Source: Thermoactinospora rubra
GTDB lineage: Bacteria > Actinomycetota > Actinomycetes > Streptosporangiales > Streptosporangiaceae
Assembly: GCF_002093975.1 (NCBI RefSeq)
Contig: NZ_MSZZ01000050.1
Span: 1-64,000, forward strand
Direction: 5' to 3'
DNA length: 64,000 bases
The notes under the pieces are model-generated. The model saw only the letters and a list, made by a program, of their open reading frames with translations, ran no database searches and was not told where the DNA came from. Shown piece after piece: positions 15,342 through 24,568 of the stretch. Made by a program: the position numbers and the translations under genes. The first letter of the stretch is position 1; every line of letters starts with the position of its first letter.

Positions 15342-18269
15342 ATGGTTCGCATGGCAGCACCCGACGTGCCCGGCTTCCGCGTCCTCGGGCCGCTGGAGGT
15401 CGAGGGCGTCCCGGCGGCGGCGCTGGCCCGGTCCCGGCGGCGCGTGCTGCTGGCCTGCCTGCTCGCGCAGGAAAGCCACTGGGCCTCCGCCGACGTGCTG
15501 AGCGACGTGCTGTGGGGAGACGACCAGCCGCGGCACCCCGCCGCCGCCCTCCACACCCAGGTGTCGCGGCTGCGGGAGATCCTGCGCCAGGCCGGGAACG
15601 GCGCGCGGATCGTCCCCGAGCAACGCGGCTACCGGTTGATCGTGGACCCCTCCGACATCGACGCCTGGCGGTTCGAGTCGCTGCTCCGCCAGGCCGGGTC
15701 GGTGCCCGCGGCCGAACGCGCCGAGGTGTACGGCAGGGCGCTGGCCCTGTGGCGTGGCCGTGCGCTGGAGGAGATCGCCGACCACCCGGCGGTGCAGCTC
15801 ACGGCCACCCGCCTGGAGGAGCTACGGCTGGCCACGGTCGAGGACCGGGCGGCCGTGCTGATCGCCGCCGGGGACCTGAAGACCGCGACCGCCGAGCTGT
15901 CGGCGTTCGCCGCCGCGCACCCGCTGCGCGAGCGCGCGCTGGAGCTGCTGATGACCGCGCTCTACCAGGCCGGCAGGCAGAGCGAGGCGCTCGCGGTCTT
16001 CGAGGACTACCGCGCCAGGATCGCCGACGAGCTCGGCCTGGATCCCACCCCGGCGTTGCGTGCCCTGCAGTACGACATCCTCACCCAGGCGATCCCCGAG
16101 CGGCGCCCCGCCCACCGCCCGGCGGACCTGCCCGCCGTGCCGCTGTCCCGGCTGGTCGGCCGGGAGGCGGCCCTGCGAAGGCTGGACCGGCTGGTCCGCG
16201 AGCACCGTCTGGTGACGCTCGTCGGGGCGGGTGGCGTGGGCAAGACCCGGCTGGCCCTGCACGCCCTGCCCGGCCTGGCGGACGGGTTCCCCGACGGGAT
16301 CTGGTGGTGCGACCTGTCGGTGATCGACTCGGACGTGGTGCAGGCGGTCGCGTCGGTCCTCGGCGTCGCCGAACGCTCCGGCGTCCCGCTGGCGGCCCGG
16401 CTGGGCGAGTTCCTCGCCGACCGCAGGTGCCTGGTCGTGCTGGACAACTGCGAGCACGTGGCGGAGGAGGCCGCGCGGACCGCCGAGCTGCTGGCCCGTA
16501 GCGGCCCGGCCGTCCACGCCATGGCCACCGGCCGCGAGCCGCTGGGCGTCGACGGAGAGCATCTGTTCACGGTGCGGCCCCTGGCGACCGATGCGGAGGA
16601 GGGCACGCCCGCCGCGGTCGAGCTCTTCCTGGACCGGGCACGCGCCCACGACGTCCAGCTCACCGCGGAGCCGGGCGTGCGCGAGGCGGTGGCCGCCATC
16701 TGCCGCCGTCTCGACGGCCTGCCGCTGGCCATCGAGCTGGCCGCCGCGCGCACCCGGTCGCTGGGCGTCGAGGAGATCCGGCAGCAGCTGGAGCGGGAGG
16801 GAGCGGCGTTCCTGTCCAACCCGCGCCGCGGAGCCTCCGGCCGGCACCGGGACATGTGGAGCGTCGTGGACTGGTCCTACCGGCTCCTGGCTCCCGCCGA
16901 GCGGGCTCTGCTGGAACGGCTGTCGGTCTTCGCGGGGACCTTCGACCGGGTGGCCGCGCGCGCCGTGTGCGCGGGCGGCCAGGTGCGCGCCGAACGGCTC
17001 GACGCCCTGCTCGGCGGCCTGGTCGACAAGTCGCTGGTGGTCGTCGGGCGCGACGGCGGCGCCACCCGCTACCGGCTGCTGGAGACCGTGCGGGAGTACG
17101 GCGCGCAGCGGCTCGCGCCCGATTCGGCCAGGCTCGGCAGGGAGCGTCACGCCCGCCACTACATCGAGGTGGTACGGCGGGCCGACCGCCTGCTGTGGGG
17201 GCCCGAGGAGCCGCAGGGCAGGCGCGCGATCGACGCCAACCTGGCCGAGCTGCGCGCCGCACACGGCTTCCTGCGCCAGGCCGGCGACACCGAGAACCTG
17301 CTGGCCCTGAGCGCGCCGCTGACCGAGTTCGTGATCCATCGGTCCAGGTCCGAGCTGTACCGCTGGGCCGAGGCCGCGGTGACCGCGGACTTCGCCGCGG
17401 CCTTCGAGGACTTCGCCGCCACCTGCGCGCAGGCCGCCTACGGCGCCTGGCAGCGCGGCGACCGGGCGCGGGCGGCCGAACTGGTCGAGCACGGCCGGCG
17501 CGGGCGGGGCAGCGTGGGCCACGCGCTGCACGTGGCCGGCCAGCTGGAGCTGTTCGAGGGACGGCTGGAGGAGTGCGTCCGCCTCAGCAGGCTGACGCGG
17601 GAGGCGTTCGCCGCCGACGGGCTGCACGGCTGGGCCGACCAGTGCGTGGTCGTGGAAGTGCTGGCGCACGCCTACCGAGGCGATCCCGAGGCCGAGGCAC
17701 TGGCGCGCCGGTTCCTGCGGCGCATGCACGAGTGGGGCGCGCCCTCCATGGTGGCCTGGGGCGAGTTCGTGCTCGGCGAGGCGCTGCAGGGCAGCGATCC
17801 GGCGGAGGCGCTGGCCTGCCTCAGCCGCGCGGCCGCGGCCGCCGCCCCGGTGGGCTCCGACCTGCTGACGGGCATCTCGCGGCTGTCCGCCCTGGCCCTC
17901 CACGTCCGCCACGGGTCGCTCAACGAGGCGCTCGCGCTGGTTCCCGGCCTGCTCGACCACTGGGCCCGCGCCGGCGTGTGGCACCAGCAGTGGATGACCC
18001 TGCGCCTGCTCGCCCAAGCCGTCGCCGCGGCCGGCACGCCCGACCCGTGGGCCGCCGCGGCGATCCTCGGCGCGCACGACGTGTCCGCCACGGCCGGTCC
18101 GGTCTACGGGCCGGACGTGGCGCGGCTGGACCGGGCCAGGGACCGGCTGCGGGACACGCTGGGCGAGGAACGCTACGCCGAGGCGCTGGCCCACGGCGCC
18201 GCACTCGGCGACCGAGGGGTCCTGGCCCTGGCCAGGTCGATGTTCTCGGCGGAGGAGCATGCACCATGA
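15342..18269 (+). CDS. AfsR/SARP-type regulator with BTAD and NB-ARC domains
   Basis: 975 residues from ATG 15342 (or ATG 15351). Order: N-terminal OmpR-like winged helix (about 5-95, FRVLGPLEVEG, ARSRRRVLLACLL, LHTQVSRLREIL), BTAD helical repeat (about 100-250), then an ATPase starting LVGREAALRRLDRLV. The ATPase has Walker A GAGGVGKTR (about 297) and Walker B CLVVLDNCEHV (about 363), followed by a winged segment and a long TPR-like tail. This is the AfsR-like activator layout used for secondary metabolism, here without a terminal LuxR HTH. The partner methyltransferase precedes it; no biosynthetic genes are adjacent, so this may be an orphan or a leftover of a cluster. Confidence 0.88.
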   Translation: MVRMAAPDVPGFRVLGPLEVEGVPAAALARSRRRVLLACLLAQESHWASADVLSDVLWGDDQPRHPAAALHTQVSRLREILRQAGNGARIVPEQRGYRLIVDPSDIDAWRFESLLRQAGSVPAAERAEVYGRALALWRGRALEEIADHPAVQLTATRLEELRLATVEDRAAVLIAAGDLKTATAELSAFAAAHPLRERALELLMTALYQAGRQSEALAVFEDYRARIADELGLDPTPALRALQYDILTQAIPERRPAHRPADLPAVPLSRLVGREAALRRLDRLVREHRLVTLVGAGGVGKTRLALHALPGLADGFPDGIWWCDLSVIDSDVVQAVASVLGVAERSGVPLAARLGEFLADRRCLVVLDNCEHVAEEAARTAELLARSGPAVHAMATGREPLGVDGEHLFTVRPLATDAEEGTPAAVELFLDRARAHDVQLTAEPGVREAVAAICRRLDGLPLAIELAAARTRSLGVEEIRQQLEREGAAFLSNPRRGASGRHRDMWSVVDWSYRLLAPAERALLERLSVFAGTFDRVAARAVCAGGQVRAERLDALLGGLVDKSLVVVGRDGGATRYRLLETVREYGAQRLAPDSARLGRERHARHYIEVVRRADRLLWGPEEPQGRRAIDANLAELRAAHGFLRQAGDTENLLALSAPLTEFVIHRSRSELYRWAEAAVTADFAAAFEDFAATCAQAAYGAWQRGDRARAAELVEHGRRGRGSVGHALHVAGQLELFEGRLEECVRLSRLTREAFAADGLHGWADQCVVVEVLAHAYRGDPEAEALARRFLRRMHEWGAPSMVAWGEFVLGEALQGSDPAEALACLSRAAAAAAPVGSDLLTGISRLSALALHVRHGSLNEALALVPGLLDHWARAGVWHQQWMTLRLLAQAVAAAGTPDPWAAAAILGAHDVSATAGPVYGPDVARLDRARDRLRDTLGEERYAEALAHGAALGDRGVLALARSMFSAEEHAP

Positions 18270-18365
18270 CCGCCGGAGGAGAGCCCACCACGGCCCCCGT
18301 CTATGACGATCACTCAAACCCTGCGCCTGCCCGGGATATAGCCCGACATCGTGGACAATCATGGC

Positions 18366-18911
18366 ATGGGGGATCCAGTCGAGATCGTGGACTATGACCC
18401 GGCCTGGCCGGAGGAGTTCGCTGCCATCGGGGCAAGGTTGCGCGAGGTGCTCGGTCCCATCGCGCCACGGATCGATCACATCGGCTCGACGTCGGTGCCC
18501 GGTCTGGCCGCCAAACCGGTCATCGACATCCAGATCTCGGTAGGCTCCCTGGAGCCGTTGGAGGCATACAAGGCTCGGCTGGAGCGCCTGGGCCTGGTGT
18601 ATCGGGCGGACAGCCCGGAGCTGACCAAGCGCTACTTCCGGGAGGCGCCAGGGAGCCGCCGCACCCACATCCACGTGCGCGAGCTCGGCAGCTTCTCCCA
18701 GCAGCTGCCCCTGCTGTTCCGCGACTACCTGCGCGCCCACCCCGCCGCCGCGGCCGAGTTCGCGCAGGCGAAGCGGCGGTGTGCGCGACAGTTCCGCGAC
18801 GACCGGCAGCGGTACATCGCCGCCAAGGAGCCCCTCGTCTGGGACATCGTGCGGCACGCCGACACGTGGGCCCAGAGCATCGGCTGGCGACCGGGCCCGA
18901 GCGACGCCTGA
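18366..18911 (+). CDS. GrpB family (UPF0157) nucleotidyltransferase-fold protein
   Basis: 181 residues from ATG 18366 (a GTG at 18351 is possible). GrpB/UPF0157 marks: VEIVDYDPAWPEEFAAI, IDHIGSTSVPGLAAKPVIDIQISV (the nucleotidyltransferase-like G-S-x-x-V-P-G and D-x-x-V), THIHVRELGS, LLFRDYLRAHP. The family has a nucleotidyltransferase fold of unclear substrate; some relatives were linked to dephospho-CoA kinase fusions. It stands alone, convergent with the GH15 gene. Confidence 0.88.
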   Translation: MGDPVEIVDYDPAWPEEFAAIGARLREVLGPIAPRIDHIGSTSVPGLAAKPVIDIQISVGSLEPLEAYKARLERLGLVYRADSPELTKRYFREAPGSRRTHIHVRELGSFSQQLPLLFRDYLRAHPAAAAEFAQAKRRCARQFRDDRQRYIAAKEPLVWDIVRHADTWAQSIGWRPGPSDA

Positions 18912-18969
18912 CCCGGCCTCGGCTCGCCACCATGCCGAGCGCCCGAAGTCCAACCGTGATCGTTTCCGG

Positions 18970-20802
18970 TCAGGGCACCAGCCCGCCGCGCTTCGCGGCC
19001 TCGTCGAGGTGCCGGTTGAGGCCGACGGCGGCGTTGATCAGGGCCAGGTGGCTGAAGGCCTGCGGGAAGTTCCCCAGCTGCTCGCCGGTCAGCCCGATCT
19101 CCTCGGCGTACAGCCCCAGGGGGCTGGCGTAGGTGAGCATCTTCTCGAAGGTGATCCGGGCGTCCTCCAGCCGGCCGGAGCGGGCGAGGGCGTCGACGTA
19201 CCAGAAGGTGCACAGGGAGAAGGTGCCCTCGCTGCCGCGCAGGCCGTCGGGCGAGGCGCTGGGGTTGTAGCGGTAGACGAGGCTGTCCGAGACCAGCTCG
19301 CGGTCCATCGCCTCCAGCGTGGACAGCCACTGCGGGTCCTGGGGGGAGACGAAGCCCATCATCGGCATGAGCAGCAGGGAGGCGTCGAGCACGTCGCTGC
19401 CGTAGTGCTGGACGAACGCCCGCCGCTGCGGGTTCCAGCCCCGTTCCATGATCTGCCAGTAGATGCGGTCGCGCTCGGCCTGGAGCCGCTGGTGGTCGGT
19501 GGGCCGGCCCGAGTGCCGGGCGATCCGGATCGCCCGGTCGAAGGCGACCCAGGACATGAGCCGGCCGTAGGTGAAGTCCTGGCGCCCGCCGCGGGTCTCC
19601 CAGATGCCCTCCTCGGCCTGGTCCCAGTTCTCGCACAGCCACTCCAGCCCCTGGAGCAGCCGCGTCCAGCCCACGTGCGCGGGCTGGAGGCCGTGGCTGT
19701 CGGCGACATACGCGGCGTCCAGGAGCTCGCCGTAGATGTCCAGCTGCAACTGGTCGGCGGCGCCGTTGCCGACGCGGACCGGCCGGGAGCCGCGATAGCC
19801 CTCGAAGTGGTCCAGCGTCTCCTCGGTCAGGTCGGAGGAGCCGTCCACGCGATACATGATCTTCAGCGGACCGGACGCATGGCCCGCCTTCTCCTCGACG
19901 CGGTCGCGCAGCCAGGCCGCATAGCGCCCGACCTCGTGGGTGTAGCCCAGTCCGAGCAGCGCGCGGATGCTGAACGAGGCGTCGCGGATCCAGGTGTAGC
20001 GGTAGTCCCAGTTGCGCTCGGCGCCCACCTGCTCGGGCAGGCCGGCGGTGGGCGCCGCCACGATGGCGCCGGTCGGCGCGTACGTCATGAGCTTCAACGC
20101 CATCGCCGACCGCGACACGGCCTCACGCCAGCGCCCGGTGTAGGACGATCGGCCCAGCCACGCCCGCCAGAAGCGGATCGTCTCCTCATACAGCGCCCAC
20201 AGTTCCGCGATGGCGACATGCCGGGCGGCGACGCCGCCGGACTCCATCACCACCCCGTCGACCTCGCCCGCCCGCAGCTCGACCGCCAGCCGTACGCCAC
20301 GGTCGGCTCTCTCGGGTACGGCGGAGCCGGTCAGGTGAAGGGTGAGGCCCAGGTCCCCACCGGCGTGGAAGACGGCGCCCTCGGGCGAGAGCTCCAGCTC
20401 GTGGTCGCGGCGCCCGTAGTCGAAGCGCGGCTGCGCCTCCACCGTGAAGCGCATCCGGCCGCGGACGGTGCGGACGATCCGGACCAGCCGGTGGCACGCG
20501 GTCTCCCGCTCGGCGACCGGCATGAAGTCCAGCACCTCACCGACCCCCTCGTCGCTCATGAAGCGGGTGATGAGGATGGCGGTGTCGGGCAGGTAGAGCT
20601 GCCTGCTGACGTAGTCGTCGTGGTCGGGGCCGATGCGGAAGTACCCGCCGCGGTCGTGGTCGAGCAGCGAGGCGAACACGCTGGGCGAGTCGAACCGCGG
20701 ACAGCAGAACCAGTCGACGGTGCCGTCCGAGGTCACCAGGGCCGCCGTCTGCAGGTCGCCGATCAACCCGTGGTCGCTGATGGCGGGATAGCGCTTCCTC
20801 AT
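18970..20802 (-). CDS. Glycoside hydrolase family 15 (trehalase/glucoamylase-like)
   Basis: A 610-residue cytoplasmic enzyme. The N-terminal beta-sandwich begins YPAISDHGLIGDLQTAALVTSDGTVDWFCCPRFDSPSVFA, typical of the actinobacterial GH15 trehalase-like group. The (alpha/alpha)6 barrel carries NWDYRYTWIRDASFSIRALL, EEGIWETRGGRQDFTYGRLMSWVAFDRAI (general acid Glu) and SPLGLYAEEIGLTGEQLGNFPQAFSHLALI (general base Glu). Mycobacterial relatives hydrolyse trehalose. It follows the DUF1269 gene on the same strand by 46 bp, so they likely form an operon. Confidence 0.9.
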   Translation of the reverse strand: MRKRYPAISDHGLIGDLQTAALVTSDGTVDWFCCPRFDSPSVFASLLDHDRGGYFRIGPDHDDYVSRQLYLPDTAILITRFMSDEGVGEVLDFMPVAERETACHRLVRIVRTVRGRMRFTVEAQPRFDYGRRDHELELSPEGAVFHAGGDLGLTLHLTGSAVPERADRGVRLAVELRAGEVDGVVMESGGVAARHVAIAELWALYEETIRFWRAWLGRSSYTGRWREAVSRSAMALKLMTYAPTGAIVAAPTAGLPEQVGAERNWDYRYTWIRDASFSIRALLGLGYTHEVGRYAAWLRDRVEEKAGHASGPLKIMYRVDGSSDLTEETLDHFEGYRGSRPVRVGNGAADQLQLDIYGELLDAAYVADSHGLQPAHVGWTRLLQGLEWLCENWDQAEEGIWETRGGRQDFTYGRLMSWVAFDRAIRIARHSGRPTDHQRLQAERDRIYWQIMERGWNPQRRAFVQHYGSDVLDASLLLMPMMGFVSPQDPQWLSTLEAMDRELVSDSLVYRYNPSASPDGLRGSEGTFSLCTFWYVDALARSGRLEDARITFEKMLTYASPLGLYAEEIGLTGEQLGNFPQAFSHLALINAAVGLNRHLDEAAKRGGLVP

Positions 20803-20848
20803 GTCGCTGTCCGGGTCGTGGCAGGCGCCGGTCCGGGGGCGCCGTGAG

Positions 20849-21346
20849 CTAACTGCGCATGCCGGCGGCCTGGACCGCTTCGCGCAGGTTCGTCTCCTGT
20901 TCCTGGCTCAGCGAGGTCTGGATGATGTGCCCGCCGTGCGGCGCGATCCGGGGGATCACCTTGTCGGGAGTGCTCTGGACGACCAGGACGAAGAGCGCGG
21001 CCGTCCCCGGCTCCAGCTTGTCGGCCAGCTGGCGCATGAAGTTGTCGTCGACGCCGACGTCGGTGGCGGCGCCGCCCGCCGCGCCGGCCGCCGCGCCGAG
21101 TGCCATGCCGAGCAGCGGCATGAAGAACAGCATGCCGATCAGCCCGCCCCACAGCGCGCCGCCGGCCGCGCCCATGCCGACCATGCTGGTGGCCTGGTGG
21201 AGCTTGATCTTGCCGTCCGCTTTCCGCTCGACGACGACGGCGTCCTCCATCGTGATCAGCTTTTCCTTCTGCAGCTGGAACAGCTGGTCCCGGACCGTCA
21301 TGGCGGTGTTGACGTCGGGGTAGGCGACGGCGATGAGGTGGCTCAT
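20849..21346 (-). CDS. DUF1269 domain membrane-associated protein
   Basis: 165 residues: MSHLIAVAYPDVNTAMTVRDQLFQL start, a central glycine-rich hydrophobic hairpin (GMGAAGGALWGGLIGMLFF, then MALGAAAGAAGGAA), and a conserved tail with VDDNFMRQLADKLEPGTAALFVLV. This is the standard DUF1269 layout, often found with stress genes. It is upstream of the GH15 gene. A short stretch starting MSHLDAIAYPE at 23992 looks like the 5' end of a second, destroyed copy. Confidence 0.86.
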   Translation of the reverse strand: MSHLIAVAYPDVNTAMTVRDQLFQLQKEKLITMEDAVVVERKADGKIKLHQATSMVGMGAAGGALWGGLIGMLFFMPLLGMALGAAAGAAGGAATDVGVDDNFMRQLADKLEPGTAALFVLVVQSTPDKVIPRIAPHGGHIIQTSLSQEQETNLREAVQAAGMRS

Positions 21347-21585
21347 GGTTCCCCCTGTCCTGGCCGGGCGCCGTCGTGGCGCTCAGCGGTGGGTGTCGGT
21401 GTTGTGGTCACATGCCATGTCCCGTTCTGCCCGGTGACGCCTCTGCGGAAGGCAGATATCTCTCCAAAAACGGGCAATGCGCTCACCGATGCCGTGGGCT
21501 CCCCACCGGCCCGCCGTCCACAACGGCAAGGAAACGGTCAAAAGCGGATAAGGTGGTATCAAGGTGATTCGTCTTGGAGGCATCG

Positions 21586-21768
21586 ATGCGCAAGGTCGTC
21601 CATGTCAGGCCGGTCGACGACGCAGTGGGGCACGAGGAGTCGCCGGAGTGCGTGTGCGGTCCGGCTGGACGGGACGTGTTCGCGCGGACGGCGGACCGCG
21701 CTCTCGGCACCATCTACCAGCACCACGCCCTGAGCCCCTGCAAGGAGTGGGAGGCGTCGGCCTCCTAG
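21586..21768 (+). CDS. Small Cys-containing hypothetical protein
   Basis: 60 residues from ATG 21586 with a clear GGAGG box eight bases upstream. It contains a SPECVCGP motif (two Cys) and GTIYQHHALSPCKEWE with a third Cys. It is too short for domain assignment and has no signal peptide. The ribosome site and codon use suggest a real gene; a zinc- or redox-binding role is only a guess. Confidence 0.55.
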   Translation: MRKVVHVRPVDDAVGHEESPECVCGPAGRDVFARTADRALGTIYQHHALSPCKEWEASAS

Positions 21769-21789
21769 CCCCTGCTCCCGTACGGCGGG

Positions 21790-22299
21790 CTATCGGGGAA
21801 GGCGGGCACGCAGGGCGTTCAGCACGATGGAGATCGCGGACGTCACGAGGAGCAGATCGAAGATCATCTGCACGATCACGATGGCGCGGGCGGCCTGCCC
21901 GACCGGCGTGATGTCCCCGTATCCGACCGTGGACAGGGTCTCCACGGCGAAGTACAGGGCATCCAGCCGGGTGACCAGGCCGTCGAACTGGTCGGCCATG
22001 ACGACGTACAGGCCGGCGAAGAACACCACGACCACGTCGACGATCATCAACAGCATGGCGACCTGCTCGGCCAGCACGCGGGCCGGGCTCAGCGCGCGCC
22101 GTACCTGCAGCCCGACGAGCCAGCCGACCGCCGCCAGGCCGCACAGCAGCGCGCCCACCCGCACGAGCGACTGTCCTCCCTGCAGGTCGGCCCGCTGCAG
22201 CGGCACCACGAAGTAGAGCCCGGTGACGATCACCACGGACGCCGACGCCCGTGCCCAGGCCAGCCACCTGGCCCGCCGGTGCCCGTCGGCGGCCGTCAC
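21790..22299 (-). CDS. Two-pore-helix K+ channel-like protein
   Basis: 169 residues with two N-terminal helices (VVIVTGLYFVVPL, LVRVGALLCGLAAVGWLVG), a third helix, then a pore helix and selectivity filter TVGYGD followed by a final helix IVIVQMIFDLLLVTSAISIVL. This is an Ion_trans_2 type potassium channel without an RCK domain. It starts at GTG 22299, overlapping the stop of the CPA2 antiporter gene (GTGA), so channel and antiporter are made together. Confidence 0.88.
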   Translation of the reverse strand: MTAADGHRRARWLAWARASASVVIVTGLYFVVPLQRADLQGGQSLVRVGALLCGLAAVGWLVGLQVRRALSPARVLAEQVAMLLMIVDVVVVFFAGLYVVMADQFDGLVTRLDALYFAVETLSTVGYGDITPVGQAARAIVIVQMIFDLLLVTSAISIVLNALRARLPR

Positions 22300-23372
22300 A
22301 GGGGTTCCGATCGCTCGGCGACCTTGGCCCGGTAGAGCCTGAGCGCGATGAGCGGGTAGACCAGCACGCTCAGCACGCCTGCCATCACCATGGCCGCGGC
22401 CGTGCTGGGGGTGATCGCGCCGAGCTCCACTCCGGTCGAGGTGATCACCACGACCAGGGGCAGCGCCGCCGAGGCGAACAGCGCCAGCGCGACCGCGTGC
22501 TCGTCCCGGCGGTTGACCAGGTAGGCGGGCACGCCCCGGCTCACCAGGAAGAGCACGAGCACCAACGGGATGAGCAGCAGGCTCGCCGGGTGGGCGACGA
22601 GCGACTTGACGTCGAGCTTCACACCGCTGACGACGAAGAAGAACGGGATCAGGAAGCCGAAGCCGACGGCGTCCAGCTTGGCGGCGACGATCCTCTCCTC
22701 GCGCTCGTCCCTCGCCTCCATGCCGAGCCGTACGACGATTCCGGCGGCGAAGAGAAAGGCGGCGCCCGGCGCGATCACGGCGAAGGCCAGGACGACCAGC
22801 AGGGTGTGCAGCGGCGCGTCCTCGGAGAACACCAGCGCGATCGCCACGATCGGCCCGAACTCGCCCAGTGCCCCGATCGCGAGCACGCGGGCGCCGAAGG
22901 GGGTCGGCAACGCCCCCGAGTCCCGGATCATGGGCAGGATGGTGCCCAGGGCCGTGGTCGTAAGGGCCAGCCCGATGACCTGGGCGGTGACGGTCAGCCC
23001 GCCGCCGAGCAGCGTCCCCAGCAGGATCCCGAGCACCACGGACGCGAACCAGCCGAGGATGGCGGACTTCAGCGGCGCGCCGCGGATCTGCCGGAAGTCG
23101 ATCTCGTATCCGGCCATGAACAGCAGGACGGCCAGGCCGAACTGGGAGATGGCGTCGACGACCTCGTCCACGCGCACCCAGCCGAGCAGGGCGGGACCGA
23201 TCACCACGCCGAGCAGGATCTCCAGCACCACGCTCGGCACCCGGATCACCGGCGTCAGGCGGTCGGCGGCGATCGGCGCCGGCGCCGCCGCGAGCACGAT
23301 CGCCGGCACGCCGGTCAACCCCTCCACGGCCGCCTGTCCCGTCTCGCGAGGGTCATCCGGCCGAGGGGTCAC
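22296..23372 (-). CDS. CPA2-family cation/proton antiporter
   Basis: 358 residues, about ten membrane helices: PSVVLEILLGVVIGPALLG, LAVLLFMAGYEIDFRQIRG, LALTTTALGTILPMIRD, GEFGPIVAIALV, GFLIPFFFVVSGVKLDVKSL. The order and motifs match Na+/H+ exchanger domain proteins of the KefB/GerN type. It lacks the TrkA-N domain and the first helix looks short. It is the middle gene of a three-gene operon with DUF7144 (upstream) and a K+ channel (downstream), all joined by GTGA overlaps; a joint role in ion or pH balance is likely. Confidence 0.88.
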   Translation of the reverse strand: MTPRPDDPRETGQAAVEGLTGVPAIVLAAAPAPIAADRLTPVIRVPSVVLEILLGVVIGPALLGWVRVDEVVDAISQFGLAVLLFMAGYEIDFRQIRGAPLKSAILGWFASVVLGILLGTLLGGGLTVTAQVIGLALTTTALGTILPMIRDSGALPTPFGARVLAIGALGEFGPIVAIALVFSEDAPLHTLLVVLAFAVIAPGAAFLFAAGIVVRLGMEARDEREERIVAAKLDAVGFGFLIPFFFVVSGVKLDVKSLVAHPASLLLIPLVLVLFLVSRGVPAYLVNRRDEHAVALALFASAALPLVVVITSTGVELGAITPSTAAAMVMAGVLSVLVYPLIALRLYRAKVAERSEPL

Positions 23373-23776
23373 ATGCCGGGCTGGAGCGACCGCGCCTCAC
23401 GCCCGTGCACGATCATGGCGTAGAGCACCAGCGCGTCGATGGCGATCACCAGAAGCGACCACCAGGGATAGACCGAGATCGACCACATCTGCGCGATGGC
23501 GTTGAGCGCCACCAGCACGATGCCGACCATGCGGGCCCAGGTCTTGCCCACGGTCAGGGCGCCGCCCACGACGATCAGGACGACGCCGACGATCAGGTGG
23601 ACCCATCCCCAGCCGGTGACGTCGAACATCAGGACCTGACCGGCGACGCGGACGAAGAACTCGTCGTTGAAGATGGCCGTCAGGCCGTAGATGACGTTGA
23701 AGACGCCGTTGACGATCATCATCATGCCGGCGAACCAGATCCAGCCGACCCATGCGGTGACTCGTTCTTCCACCAT
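23369..23776 (-). CDS. DUF7144-type membrane protein
   Basis: 135 residues with four membrane helices: WVGWIWFAGMMMIVNGVFNVIYGLTAI, WGWVHLIVGVVLIVVGGALTVG, TWARMVGIVLVALNAIAQM, WSLLVIAIDALVLYAMIVHG. This matches the small actinobacterial membrane family annotated as DUF7144. It is the first gene of the operon with the CPA2 antiporter and K+ channel; its stop overlaps the antiporter start. Confidence 0.82.
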   Translation of the reverse strand: MVEERVTAWVGWIWFAGMMMIVNGVFNVIYGLTAIFNDEFFVRVAGQVLMFDVTGWGWVHLIVGVVLIVVGGALTVGKTWARMVGIVLVALNAIAQMWSISVYPWWSLLVIAIDALVLYAMIVHGREARSLQPGM

Positions 23777-24041
23777 ATCCGCCCCCGGTGTGATAGGTGA
23801 TTTTGAACTAATTCCCGCGCCTTTAACGATATCTTCCCAGAAAACGGAAAAGACGTCTCAAATAGGAGTCTTCACCAATCCTTGACCCCCTTCGTGGAGC
23901 GGGGAGGAGCGCTGAGAGGGATGCTTCACATCAGGGCTTTTCGCTGGCAACGCCGTACAGCAGGGCAAAAGACCACACGGGCGGCGAATCCATGAGCCAC
24001 CTGGATGCCATCGCGTACCCGGAGACAAGGAGGCCCAGGCC

Positions 24042-24410
24042 ATGCCCGCGACGACCGCCGTGGGAGGTGAGCGGGAGATCGGCGGCGCCTGGGGCAGGGT
24101 GCGGCGGGCCGCGCCGCTCGTGGTCTCCACGTGGGCGAGGCTGGTCGTCGCGCTGCTGGCCGCGATGGCGTTGCTCCACCTCGCCGAGCAGGACGCGCGG
24201 GCGGCGCTGGCGGAGCGGTTCCAGCCGGGCCAGCGGGAGGTGGAGGCGCTGGTGACGCTGGCCCTGCTCCAGGCGCGCCGCGGCCACCCGGACGCTGCGG
24301 ACTGGCTCCCCGCCGGCCTCACCGGCAGGCAGGTCGAGGTGCTCGAGCTGCTGAGCGAGGGGCTCAGCGACGCCGAGATCGCCGCGCGCCGGCTCGGGGT
24401 CGGCGCGGCG
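24042..24410 (+). pseudogene. LuxR-type regulator remnant
   Basis: The frame carries the end of a helical effector region (RAALAERFQPGQREVEALVTLALLQARRGHPDAADWLP) and the first part of a LuxR HTH (LTGRQVEVLELLSEGLSDAEIAARRL). It then breaks into unrelated sequence (GVGAAKPGSRTAKG), so the recognition helix is missing. Just upstream, 23992-24024 reads MSHLDAIAYPE, the start of a DUF1269 protein cut after eleven residues. The 265-bp stretch before this holds no other recognisable gene. The region looks like two broken genes joined. Confidence 0.6.
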
Positions 24411-24568
24411 AAACCTGGGAGCCGAACGGCGAAAGGTAGGGATCCGCTCCCGATTCCCCCGTTCCGGAGGCGTCCTAGCGTTATGGGAGTCCTTCGGCCC
24501 GTGCGAGATGCTCGTCGTCTCCGGCAGCCGCTGACCGTCGACACCCCATCGACTGCAAGGAGACACCC

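Noticed and set aside
13737..18269. One continuous 1510-codon reading frame
   Set aside because: Only its two ends resemble proteins; the middle (14270-15340) is the wrong frame of a clear methyltransferase gene. It is an artefact of high GC.
22251..23423. Long His/Arg/Gln-rich frame opposite the antiporter
   Set aside because: Composition typical of the antisense of membrane helices; no start signal.
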